Assembly: GCA_037367355.1 (NCBI GenBank) | Contig: CM074706.1 | Location: forward strand, 62,001 to 126,000 | Direction: 5' to 3' | Length of the DNA stretch: 64,000 nt | Source of the DNA: Neoscytalidium dimidiatum | Lineage: Eukaryota > Ascomycota > Dothideomycetes > Botryosphaeriales > Botryosphaeriaceae | In this document: one piece after another, positions 32,719 to 43,929 of the stretch | Numbering within the stretch: position 1 is the first letter of the stretch | Layout: each line of letters opens with the position of its first letter | Program-made: the position numbers and the translations under genes | The notes under the pieces: model-generated | The model's database searches: none | Told to the model about the DNA's origin: nothing | The model's input: only the letters and a program-made list of their open reading frames with translations

Positions 32719-33947
32719 ATGGCTCCAATCCAAGTCGACTCAGCCGTCGAGAAGGACGACCTCTTCATCCCCGTAAGTCAGGCTCAACCTCTTCCGCACC
32801 ACCGGAAGCGAACCCGCTTTCCACCAACCCCCACCCCACCCTCACTTCCTCAAAATCGCTCACCACCCAGCCAGCTCATCGACTTCTCCAAATACACGGC
32901 CGGCAGCGACGCCGACCGCCTGGCCACCGCGACCGCGCTGCTCGCCGGCTTCCAGCGCGCCGGCTTCGTCTACCTCAAGAACCACGGCATCGCGCCCTCG
33001 ACCGTGTCGTCCGTCTTCGCGCACAGCGCCGCCTTCTTCGCGCGCCCGCAGCCGCAGAAGGACGCCCTGGCCTGGTACTCGCCGCGCGCCAACCGCGGCT
33101 ACGTGACGCAGGGCCGCGAGAAGGTGACGCGCGCCGACTTCGCCGGCGACGTCGCCGCCCTGCGCGCGAGCGTGCCCGACCTGAAGGAGTCGATGGAGAT
33201 CGGCCGCGAGGGCGAGCCCGGCTGCCCGAACATGTGGCCGGACGCCTTCGACGCCGAGGGGAGGGAGTTCCGCGACGCGATGACGGCCTTCCACGGCGAG
33301 TGCAAGGACCTGCATCGGAGGGTGATGGGGGCGATCGCGCTGGGGATGGGCCTCGACGAGAGGTGGTTCGACGGCTTTACCGAGAGGGGCGACAACACGC
33401 TGAGGCTGCTGCATTATCCGGGCGTGCCGAGGAGCGTGTTCAAGCGGGCGGATGGCGTCCAGCAGGTCAGGGCGGGGGAGCACTCGGACTATGGTGGGTG
33501 GCGACCCGGGGTGCCGCAAGCGCAGCGTTGGACGATTGCTGATGCGTGGGGTCAGGCTCTTTGACCTTGCTCTTTCAGGACGACCGTGGCGGTCTGCAGG
33601 TCCTTTCGCCGAAGGGCACGTTCGTGGATGCGACGCCCATCCCGGATACCATTGTTGTCAACGCGGGTGATCTACTGGAGCGCTGGGCGAACGACACCAT
33701 CAAAAGCACCAAGCATCGCGTAGTTGAACCGCCGCTCAAGCCCGGGCAGGAGGAGCTTGACACGTACCCGGCCAGGTACAGCGTCGCATACTTCTGCAAC
33801 CCAGACTTCGACAAGTTCATCGAGGCCATCCCAGGGACGTACGAGGAGGGCAAGAGGAAGTATCCAGGTGTGCTGAGTGGCGATTACCTGGCCAAGAGAC
33901 TGAGTGAGACGTACGGCGACTTGGACAAGTACGAAAAGAAAGCGTGA
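32719..33947 (+). CDS. Thymine 7-hydroxylase (Fe(II)/2-oxoglutarate dioxygenase)
   Basis: Three exons: 32719-32772, 32875-33493 and 33556-33947; 354 residues. The N-terminal DIOX_N part begins LIDFSKY and includes FVYLKNHGI and ANRGYVTQGREKVT. PDLKESMEIGREGEPG and the C-terminal EAIPGTYEEGKRKYPG match my recollection of characterised fungal thymine 7-hydroxylase closely, beyond the general IPNS-like fold. The iron triad is His221, Asp223 (EHSDYG) and His278 (STKHRVVEPP); Arg298 in ARYSVAYF binds 2-oxoglutarate. It oxidises thymine in three steps to iso-orotate. An upstream in-frame ATG at 32524 would add a basic, Arg/Ser-rich, mitochondrial-like leader of 65 residues; I chose the later ATG because it matches the family length and leaves the GATA sites upstream. 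Confidence 0.92.
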
Positions 33948-34795
33948 ATCATTTCGGATGAAGAGAGATACCCAGGCTGTTCAGAGAAAAGAAGCAAATA
34001 GCGAAGAAAAGAAACAGCAGTACCAAAGTGGTAGCGTGAGGGAAGATATTGCAGCCTGCGATATGTGCAATCAATGGTATTAGTCTGGGCTCTACATATG
34101 TACGCTTCTGGGTAAGATGTAACAAATCCCTCGAGACTCACCTTCTCGCCCCATTCAAATAACTTTTCAGATAAATCTCCACTATTAAGCATCCAGGAAA
34201 AGCACTAAAATGAGGGTGGAGAACCAACAACAGCGGTGGTCCCAGATCTATTATGGATGGAATACTGGCTGACGTGGCAGAGCGCATTTTGTTATCGGAG
34301 GGATTGTGTGCGGCTGTGCTTTTCTTTCGGGTTAACATGTGCTACGGACGGGCGGCATTGCGCGATACATGGTATTTCTGAAACTTAGGTGAGTTGTGGA
34401 AGTGGAATTCTTCTTTTTCTTTTTCCTTTTCTTTTTTCAAAAAAAAGAAAAAATAAAACCTCCACCGCACGGCCGGGAGGCCTGGAAGCTATTGAGTCGG
34501 GGTGTTTCTTGACGAGAAAGTGTTTCTCCAGCTGGCTTGGCCCTGTACAGTGCAGTTGGTCAAGCCGATTCGACAAAGGTCAAAAGGGCGGCTCGGACCG
34601 CTTAGGAAGCAATGGCGCAGTAATTTGAAGGCATGTTTGTAGGAGTGATCTGTGTAGTACTCGCTCACAAAAACCAATAATATACCCCTTGATACTTTCA
34701 ACCCCCACGCAGTCTTCTACTCAACAAAAAACTCGAAGCACTAATATCGCCACACCCCCGGCCCGGGGCCTTGGTTCCACGTACCTCCCCCAGCA
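33948..34795. other. Spacer, nothing recognised
   Basis: About 850 bp after the hydroxylase gene; pyrimidine-rich and A-rich tracts near 34410-34455. No gene seen. Confidence 0.5.
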
Positions 34796-37700
34796 ATGTC
34801 AGATCCCCTAAACATCGCCTCCGGCGTGGCAGTTCGTGTTTCACTTGCCTGGAAAACCGGAAAATTGAGCCACAGCTACGTATCGGACGTCAGAGGCGCA
34901 AATCGTTCGCGCAAACAATTCCAGGAAGAGATCCTCTCATTTACAAACGTGCTTCTGCAGGCCGAAATAGCTTCGAAGGATGCTAAATCCCTTAGAGTGG
35001 TTTGGCGTCGTCCGTCGGGCCTTTCTGAGAGTATCATACGTGGCTGTCACAAGAAGCTGGCTGGTCTCAGTGTTGAGCTACAGAAGCATTCATCAAGGCT
35101 CGCCTGGCCCTTCCGCGAAAGGGAAATGCGGAAACATGTTGATGCCCTTAAACGAATCCGTAGCATTTTCGCCTCTTTTCTTACATCGAACGTGCTCACC
35201 ACCACCACCATGACACATCGCCAAGTCGACAATCTAGTCCAGGAGAAAGAGCAGAACATTCTTCTTTCATGGTTAGACGAGCCAGAGTACAGTCGTCAAC
35301 CGTGGCCATCTCCACATCCTGGCACAGGACAGTGGCTCTTAGATTCTCAAGCGTTCCAGAAGTGGCGGGATGGGCCGCCGCCTCTGCTATGGTGCCATGG
35401 TCCTCCTGGTGTGGGTAAATCCTTGCCAGCGTATTGCACACTTCCTTCTTTGCAGCAGGTTTTTTGAAGGCCCACTCTTATAGGTCTGTCATCATCCACC
35501 ATCTGTCAGAAGTGAGTTCTGCTGGACAGAATTGCACTGCCTTTTCTTCTGTGACTTCTCTTCCCGGAAACAGCAATGTGCAGACGTCATCTTGAGGACT
35601 CTCTTGGTGCAAGTGGCAAAACGCGGCGATCCTTCGGCAATAGCAGCTTTCAACAATGTACGAAAAAGCATAGGTCGCAAGCCGGATTTGAGAGACTTAT
35701 CGAAGGCGTTCAGTGCAGCTTGCTCCTCCGCGAAAGAAAACCTCTTTCTGATTCTGGACGCTCCAAACGAATTGGAAACTCTGAAAGAAGTCCTCACGCT
35801 CTTGCGATTATTTGTGGATGCAGGCTCTAGAGTTTGCATAACAAGTCGCGACATTCCAGGGGTACATGGATCACTTTCCGCCTCTGACCAGGCCAGGCTC
35901 CTTAAGGTCTGCGTCGGCTTGGTGGCCCACACCGCAGAAGATGGAACCGTTGGCATGGCCCATACTTCAGCATATGAATTCTTCCGGGTCCACATGAACG
36001 ACCAAGCCGCGCTTCTCCATATCGACATGGCTAAAGCATCACTTTTGTACCTCACCTCCCAGGAGAGGACTTACGGACGAAGCGATACCCTTGAGGGTAT
36101 AGAGCAGCGGGCCATTAAGCTCCCTTTCCTCACCCGTTACTGGGGAAAACACATCGAAAATGCGGACGCCAAAGGCAACTAGCCAGTTTGATCATCTAGA
36201 TGCTTGATAACGAGAGTCTACGAAATAGCTCCTTTCAGGCCTTGCAATATCGGCAATACCCTCACACATCGTAATGGTGCCTGTGCGACCATTCGAGGCG
36301 ACTCAGCGGAACCAGCAACCATTGCACGTGATGGCTTACTGGGACCTTCTACATACAACAGACCAAGTACTATCACGCGGCGAAGATCTATCTGCTTCAG
36401 ACTCTCAAGGTCGGACTCCGCTCCACCGGGCTTGCTCGAATGATAACGCATCTGCAGTCAGCCTGTTGATATCCAAGGGAGCGGATTTAAATTTGAAAGA
36501 TTATCGAGGCTGGACTTCTATCTTTTGGACGGCGTTCAATAGCAATGCGAGGCCCATGCAGAAGCTACTGGATAAAGGTGCCCGGCACCTCGTGCGTGAC
36601 ATCAGTGAGTGGACGGTTCTAAAGTATGCAGTGTCCAGACGGCATCGTGACATAGTCGAAGTGCTGCTCAAGCACCACAAACAATATCGGCCACAGCTCG
36701 AGGAGCTTCCTCCAAAATTGGTAGGCAGGTTGAGCTTCGAAGAAGCGCGAGAATACGTTACATCCACTTATCGATGTCGCTATCGAAGCCGGTGACGCCG
36801 CCATCACGTGTCTGCTCAGAGTCAGAGGTCAGCGAGCGAGGGCTCGAGAATCTCTGGTCGCTTGAGTACTTTGACCGGACGCTTCGCAACGTCTGGAGAT
36901 TCATGAGCAAGGGCGAAAGGCACCGCGGTGACGACTACTACATACAAACCTCCACAAGTTACAGGCGAGCAGAAGACGACTGGAAGTCTCGGTTGCTCCA
37001 CATTGCAATCAGGGATAGGAGACTCTTGATCATGCAGCTTCTTCTTTACCTCGGCGCGGATGTCAATTTCCCAATCGTGAGCAAAACGCCTTTGCACACC
37101 GCAGCCTTCAGGCAGGACCCTCAGTTCACAGAGCTACTTCTCCGTAACGGTGCGGATCCACTACGGATGAACATCAAAGAGCTCACGCCGCTTCACGTCG
37201 CTATTCTAAACGGGCTCCCTGATACTGCGGCGAAACTGCTGGATTGGTGTTCCGACGCAAACGTCAAAACTGACTCGGACCTAAAGTATGGTTTCTGGAC
37301 AGAGCGCCGCAGACAGTCAAAGGGAAGAGACCACCAGAGGACCCCGTTGATGCTGGCGTGCGGCCTGCAGCAAAAAAAAAAAAAAGGAAAAAAGGCGACC
37401 GCTCGGCTGTTCCTCGACTGGTCAAGCTGCTCTTGTCGCACGGCGTCGATGTGAGCTTGAGAGATCACAGTGACAAGGCATGCTTGCATTATGCCATCGA
37501 ATCGGGCGAGCCTCAGATTGTCAGAATGGTTCTCGACGCCGGTGCGGATATTTTGGCAAAGGACGAAGATGGGCTGTCCCCTATACACTACGCCGCCAGA
37601 ACGAGCAATTGCGAAATCGTAGCAATGATCGTTGATGCTGGGGCAGAGGCAACAGCGGTTGATGCCTGCGGAAGAAATGCATTCCATCACCTGGCCCAGC

Positions 37701-38900
37701 ATATTCCCAAAAGCATCGAGCAAGAGGAGATCGAAGCCGTCGTCAACCTACTTGTAGAGCATTGCGGACCGGGAGCCATGGATAGGGAATGGACGGTGCG
37801 CAAGGGGACGATCTGGGTCAAATAACGGAAGAGCTATGTCCGGGTTCGGAACGAAGTCGAGTACAACTTCACACCGCTCTCCTTCGCCTTGAAGCAAGAG
37901 AAGTGGACCCTTTTCAGAGTTTGAAAGCTCGAGGAGCTCTCTTCGGCACTACGTTTCCTCTTAAACTACTGCTCGAACCAGCAATCCGCCAGCTTCAACC
38001 GCAAGCAGTACGCCTCCTAATTGGGCATGGAGCCACATTGCCTCCAGTGGGCTATCGAGACCCGCACTTAGTCGACGACTACAGCTAGTTCTACGACCCT
38101 CCGAAGTTGGTTCTCATGCTGGGCTGTCTGAAGTCTCTCGACATTGAAATCGACATCAACAGCGCAGGCTACGGAGGCATGAAGTTCCTACAATCAGCAG
38201 CCTCGCACATGGACTGGGACGAAACCATCCAAGCCCTGCTCGACGCCGGAGCGGACCCATACCTCACCGACAAGGACGGCCACGACGCCTTCCTCCTCGC
38301 CGCAGCCGCAGAGAACCGCAACGCCCTCCGCCGCCTCCTCGACCACGGGGCAAGGCGGGACGCGCTGCAGCAGCTCCTCGCGCACGGCGCCGACGCGAAA
38401 CATCCCCGACGAAGACGGCTGGACGCCGTTGCACCAGGCATGAGCCATCCCACGGGCCACGTCGAGGCGGCGCGCCTGCCGCTGCTGCTCGAAGCCGGCG
38501 CGGGCGTGCGAGTGGACGCACCACGACGGGCCGCCGGAGTTGAAATACGTGCGCGCGTGCACGGCGCGGCACGGCGCTGGACCTGGCGGCGATGAGCGGG
38601 CGCGCGGCCATCGTCGCGATGCTGCTGGCGCGCGGGGCGGAGGCGGATGCGAGCACGGGGGTCGAGGTTGAGAGCGGCAATGCCGGACACGGGCCGACGG
38701 CGCTGCGGATTACGCTATCCGCGGAGTGGTTCCGGCACGGGGAGGAGTTGAAGGCAGCGCGGATGCTGGTGGAGCGCGGGGCGGATGTGCGGCGCGTCGC
38801 GGATCCCTTGACGGTCGACAATGTGATGCGGTTTGAGGGGTGTCGGGAACTGTGGGAGAGGCTGCGGAAGGGAGTCTCTGCGGAGGGGGGGGAAGATTTC
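34796..38900 (+). pseudogene. Decayed NACHT-ankyrin (NLR-like STAND) gene
   Basis: The first frame starts MSDPLNIASGVAV, the usual opening of fungal STAND N-terminal domains, and reaches the P-loop GPPGVGKS near 35410-35428. A frameshift follows immediately: the next residues continue in another frame (ASVLHTSFFAAGF, then RSVIIHHLSE). A second shift lies near 35550 before FCDFSSRKQQ. The NACHT domain continues with LFLILDAPNELE and ITSRDIP, then jumps straight to LLKVCVGLVAHTAEDG and HTSAYEFF, so the middle of the NACHT/winged-helix part is deleted. Ankyrin repeats follow from about 36.3 to 38.8 kb (for example GRTPLHRAC, TPLHVAILNG, SPIHYAART) in at least five frame blocks, broken by stops and a 14-bp A tract at about 37371. 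Such proteins sense non-self or trigger cell death; this copy cannot be translated as one. Confidence 0.88.
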
Positions 38901-39522
38901 CGTGCAGACAGGATGGTAATACGATGGCAGATTAGACTCTATTGCTACTTGCTGTGTTGTAGTTGCGCACTGCTAGCGCTAGTCAGCGCATCAGAGAGCG
39001 CGAGCCTCGGTCCGAGGATCCACTACAGCTTCGTACTTGGAGATTATAGTGGATGGAACAAAAGTAGAACGCCATCTCAATCCCACGAAAAGCGCTAGTT
39101 TCACCCGAAGCCAACTTCGTGGAAAATACCTCGTATTATTTATTGCGGGAAGAAAACACCTCGCTTTTCAACGAGCCTCGTATAATCCTCGGTCAACTTT
39201 TAGTATTTTTGCAAGTTGCGAGCGCTACATGATGTGCGGCCACGTTTTCCAGGGGTCGCATAACGCGCACCGCCAACTCTACCCGCACACTTCTAACACA
39301 CTCGCCCAATAACGTCGCAAGCGAAGAACCAGCCGCTATAGAAATGAATACAGGATACTAGAGAGCGGCGCTGGATTTTTGGGGCCGGAAAAACAGCGGG
39401 AAACTCCCGACGCTCCTCGTTCAGCCCTCAACCCGAGCTTTTGATTCATAGTACATATTGTGATACATCAATCAAATTAGTTATCGCATCCCATTGCCAG
39501 CGGCATAGGAAATGTTCTGACG
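38901..39522. other. AT-rich spacer, nothing recognised
   Basis: About 620 bp between the NACHT-ankyrin relic and a tRNA gene. No gene seen. Confidence 0.5.
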
Positions 39523-39603
39523 GGCGCTGTGGCGGAGTGGTTAACGCGACAGACTAGAAATCTGTTTCCTTCGGGAGCGCAAGTTCGAATCTTGCCGGCG
39601 TCG
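39523..39603 (+). tRNA. tRNA-Ser(AGA)
   Basis: The acceptor GGCGCTG pairs with CGGCGTC (two G-U pairs), discriminator G. The anticodon arm ACAGA-CTAGAAA-TCTGT gives anticodon AGA and has no intron. The long variable arm TTTCCTTCGGGAGC and T arm GCAAG-TTCGAAT-CTTGC are class II serine features. A T5 run follows directly. Decodes UCU, and UCC after A-to-I editing at the wobble base. Confidence 0.95.
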
Positions 39604-39604
39604 C

Positions 39605-39609
39605 TTTTT
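39605..39609 (+). terminator. RNA polymerase III T-run terminator of tRNA-Ser(AGA)
   Basis: Five T directly after the tRNA 3' end. Confidence 0.75.
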
Positions 39610-41046
39610 GCTCTTTTGGCGTTGAAGAAGACCTCTCTGAGGTTGGTAGCCATGCGCAATGGGTTCTGCGCACATGAAAGCTTCCTGGGCTTGAGTTTCG
39701 GGGGTTGTTTGCTATGTTTTGGGAAACGAACGGAAAAAGGGGGTCGGCATTGGAGTCCCCTCTTAATCTTTGCACAAACCGTCTGCAAGGTTGACGCATA
39801 TATGTACTGTTTTTGCATTCTACGACCAAGGAGCACGTGGGCGCTGAGTTCCAGGTATATTTTTGCCACTTATTCGAGTGATACAACGGAGCAGCGGGCG
39901 GGAAAGGGGCCGCGTTAAACTTCGAGAGGTTAGGGTTAGATACTGCACAGCATCTCTTTCCTTCTGAGTCTCACACATTAATTATATTATGCTCGGGAAT
40001 GAAAATCTGACATGGAATTGGGGACTAAATCTGAGCATATGTGCCAGGCTGGCGGGTAAAATAACTGCGGCTACCGCGGGCACGTTCTATCTGATATAAC
40101 CTTTCGACAGGTATAATACTTTTTTCGCACGTATTCCTAGGGGGAAGCTTTCACTGATAACTAATGATTTATCTATTCCCACCTCCTAAGTGCTAGAGAA
40201 CGTGCACACGGCCTTGAAAGTAACCAGCCTTAGGACGAGTTAATTTTCATTCAACTTACATATATAACTGTAGAGAGGGTGCAGAACGGCCAAAGCACGA
40301 ATGCACCTATTCTTATAAAAATAGAAGCAAAACTAATAACTCCCACATAGTCTACAGCTTTCTGTTCTCTCTCTTTTTCTTTATTTTATTTTTAGAAAAA
40401 TAAAAGGATATCAAATTATTTGCGTATTGCTCCGGTGGGTGAAAGGGTTTCCTCTGCAACGACGCAGAACAATCAAGTGGGCCGAATGCTGAATGCCTGA
40501 TATTCAATCTGTCTTCTCCCCTTCCGTTGATTGAGACCATATGACATTCCCAGTAGCTGTAGCTTTTTATAACACTTAGTTTACGTGAATGAATTATTTA
40601 TCTATTTTTGAAAATAACAGAAAAAGCGTGAAATCCACTCTCCAGTAGCCAGACCATCTCAGACCAAATGCTCCACCCACGACAATGCAGAACTATCAGG
40701 TGGACTAGACGTCCTCCACTCAGCACTCAGATCATCATTCAGTCTCCTCTCTTAATTTTATCTAACGAGGTTTCTCTCACGTATGACTACTCCTATTCCG
40801 AATTCGGTTTCCCCACCACGTAGACACGCCCGCTTTCCTCGCTTCTCCCGCGCGCACCCACGCCTCGCCACGCCGCGCCACGCAACACCATCCCCCGAAA
40901 GTCTCAGAGCGCACCGGCTATCACCACAACCGCAAAAAAAAACCCTCACCCACCACAAACTCCCACAATCACCCTTCAATCACTCGTGCTCAAGAATCAT
41001 AACGCCACCCAGCGATTGCTTAATCATCAACGGCCCCAAGCAAACA
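39610..41046. other. AT-rich spacer, nothing recognised
   Basis: About 1.4 kb between two serine tRNA genes. Strongly AT-rich from 39.9 to 40.7 kb with T and A runs. No gene seen. Confidence 0.5.
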
Positions 41047-41175
41047 GGCGTGGTGCTAGAGTGGTTAATAGGTGAGACTCGAATCGTGTCTCCTCCTCCA
41101 CCAGGGGAGAAGCTCGAATATTAAAGTCGACATCTCATGGCTTCGGCCGCGCAAGTTCGAATCTTGTCCACGTCG
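41047..41175 (+). tRNA. tRNA-Ser(CGA), second copy, with 48-nt intron
   Basis: The acceptor GGCGTGG pairs with CCACGTC (one G-U), discriminator G. The anticodon stem TGAGA (41073-41077) pairs with TCTCA (41133-41137); the loop starts CT-CGA-A, anticodon CGA at 41080-41082. The intron is 41084-41131, in the canonical site. Variable arm TGGCTTCGGCCGC and T arm GCAAG-TTCGAAT-CTTGT. The exons nearly match the copy at 20825-20933, but the intron is 20 nt longer and unrelated in sequence. Confidence 0.92.
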
Positions 41176-41190
41176 CGTCAGACCGAATTC

Positions 41191-41196
41191 TTTTTT
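41191..41196 (+). terminator. RNA polymerase III T-run terminator of tRNA-Ser(CGA)
   Basis: Six T, 15 bp after the tRNA 3' end. Confidence 0.7.
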
Positions 41197-42099
41197 GTCC
41201 CTTTTGTAGCTTGTCACTTCCAGCCAGCGTTGCGTTGTGCATGGTGAAAGCACTTTTTTTTATATATGTGTGTGTGTGTGTGTGTGTGCGGGCAGCAAAG
41301 CGGTGTGTGCGCCCCAAGGCCGGCGCGGAACTTTGCCGACGGCAGCGATGCTGTGCTGCCTGTCCCACATCAGATCCGACTCAAGTGGAAGGGCAGAAAA
41401 GAGATAAGGAAAAGGCTGGCTAGTTGAGGGACGCAAAAGTAGAAAAAACGGCGCTGATCCGTGCGAGGAGGTCCGGACACCGATAAAGTCCGACGCATAT
41501 AATTCAGCCTTATCGCCGCCCGCTGCCGCACGCGAGCTTCCCGCGTAACGCACCGCTGAGAAGGCAGCGGCGGGTAGGCTGCACGCAGTCATAGGCCGAG
41601 CGCTCGAGCTTAAAGGCGGCGGTGAAGGTGAGCTGAAACCCGGCGGTCGGGGGTCCGGGACGTTCTTGGCTAAGGGCAAAAGCTACTGCCGGGGAATCGG
41701 GATGAACAGCCCCCCATCCGAACGACGAGGCGACGGTCAGGCTTCCGTATGGACGAAATAAACGAGAGTGCGAGGAAAAGCAAGATACGAGGCGGGAGTA
41801 ATCAAAGGAGAAAAAGCATATAGTGTTTGAGAAGGATTCAGAACATCATGGTCTTGGATTGGATATAGAGCACCACCATCCCCGGGAACCTCTCGACTTA
41901 CGCGTCCCTCCCACCGTCACTGAAGGTAGAGAGACGCTCTTTCTCAGCTGAACCGACCGTTTAGAAAATTGCCGACCGCCCATATCTCATTATAGAAAAG
42001 AAGTTCGTAAACGCTCAACGATCCATCGTCGTCGTCGACATCATCACAGAAATTCAATAGGAAACAACCTCTCCTCCGATCTTCCCCAGCAACGCTCAT
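41197..42099. other. Spacer with (TG)n repeat
   Basis: About 900 bp. A TG run lies at about 41267-41288. No gene seen. Confidence 0.5.
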
Positions 42100-43929
42100 C
42101 TACGCACTATCGCTGTCCAACGGCTCGACCCTGACCACGTTGGCGTGCTCGTCCAAGGCAACCTTGCGCTTCTGCAGCGAGGCCTTCCTGGGATTCTTCT
42201 GGTGGAAGATGTCGTCGAGCTCCTCGAGGGTGCGGTTCTTGGTCTCGGGGATAAAGAAGTAGATGACGGCGGCTTGGATGGCGTCCCAGATGGTAAAGAT
42301 GATATAGGTGCGCCAGCCAATCTTCTCCATGGAGACGGGCCAGGCGAATTGGTTGAGAAGCATGGCTGGGGAGGATTGAAGTCAGCGAGGAGCCCTTAAG
42401 AGCATGGATGCACAGACTTACCGGCGTTGAGGGCGAAAGAGGAGAAGGCCATTCCTTTGGCACGCATCTCGAAACTAAGGACTTCGACGGGGTACAGAGC
42501 CTGGAGAGGAGTGATACCGAAAGAGAAGACGGCGCCGAAGAGGAAGATCATGGCGGTGGCGGCCTTGGACGCATCCGGGCTCTCGGTCTTGTCAAACTGC
42601 GAGGTTGCGATGGTCATTCCGACCCAGACGACGGAACATCCGATCATGGAGAAGAGAAGGAGAGGACGACGGCCGATCTTATCCACGCAAAGTGCACCGG
42701 CGACGGCGATGAGGAACTGCTCGCAGGAGTAGAAGAGGTTGATGTTGGCCTTGCTGACCTGGGTGGTGTAACCGGCAGAGGTAAGGAGTGCGGACATGTA
42801 GTAGGACAGGACGGCTGGGAAGAAGATTAGCCAGTAAATCGGAACGCGGGGGAGGGACACGAACCATTACCCGCCCACTGGCCGAAGATGGAAATGACGA
42901 TATTGCAGGCAATCCGGTACCTGGAGGCGCGGTCCCTGAATAGAGCACGGTAGTCCCACCATCTCTTGTCGGAGCCATCCAACTCGAGATACTCCTCATA
43001 CTCGCGGAGCTGCAGGTTGACCCAGGCGCTGTTCTCGTTTCCGTTGCCGTGATACTTGGTGAGGATACGGCGGCACTCCTCACGCTTGTTGTTGACGTAC
43101 AGCCAACGTGGCGATTCGGGCAGGAACCACACAAAGAGGACGACGATGCCGGCGAAGAGGATCTGGAGCCAGACCGGGATGACCCAGCTGTGAGCAGCCT
43201 TGTCGTCGAGGGAGCCACGGACCGCACCAGCGGCAAGGATGGAACCGGTGAACCAGAAGGTATTATATAAAGCGGTGATGACTTGGACAACACGATCAGC
43301 TACGGCTCGAGCTTGGACGGAAAGGGATGTTACCTCCACGATGGGCCGGGTGGGTGACCTCGACAACGTACATGGGGCCGGCAGCAGTGGCGATGGAGAC
43401 ACCGAAACCAAGAACGAAGCGGCCTGCCTCGAACTGGCCAATGCTGGCTGTGTAGTAGGTGGTGGCGTTGATGATGGCGCCGATGACGATGGTGAGGGAG
43501 CCGATAAACATGCCTCCCTTGCGGCCGAAGTAGTCGATGGTGGGACCAACGAAGGGCAGGGCGACGACGGAGCCGATCTGGTACATGGCAGTCACAATGC
43601 CGGCCCAGATGCCATCCTCGGAACCGCCGAAAAACTCCTTGAAGTCGTCACTGGCCAGCAGGCCGTTCAGCAGCGAGCCATCGTAGCCGTTCATGGTGGA
43701 GCAGCAGAAGCCGACCAAGCAGCAGAAGTACAGGACGATGCTGTGCTTGTTGAAGGGATGAGGCGGCTCCTTGAGCATGGCCTCGTTGAAGGCCTCATTG
43801 CCCTTGATCTCCTTGACGGCCGTGATGGCCTTCTCGTCGAGCTGGCGGAGGTTAGCAGCGGAACAGGGCAGGAAGTGAGAGGGAACGCACCGATCGCTCG
43901 CGCTGCACGGCGACTTCCTTGGTATCCAT
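42100..43929 (-). CDS. MFS sugar transporter (hexose/lactose permease type)
   Basis: Five exons: 43891-43929, 43334-43841, 42865-43299, 42422-42814 and 42100-42365; 546 residues with the usual 12 membrane helices. Sugar-porter signatures in order: NGYDGSLLNGL in helix 1, DYFGRKGGMFIG after helix 2, the PESPRWLYV motif before the central loop, DKIGRRPLLLFS after helix 8 and PETKNRTLEELDDIF after helix 12. The exon 3 donor is set at GTTCGT because this keeps the family-typical QWAGNAVLSYY junction; a more canonical GTAATG six bases earlier is also in frame and would drop two residues. The long cytosolic N- and C-termini are charged. It imports a hexose or disaccharide across the plasma membrane by proton symport; the sugar cannot be read from the sequence. 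Confidence 0.93.
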
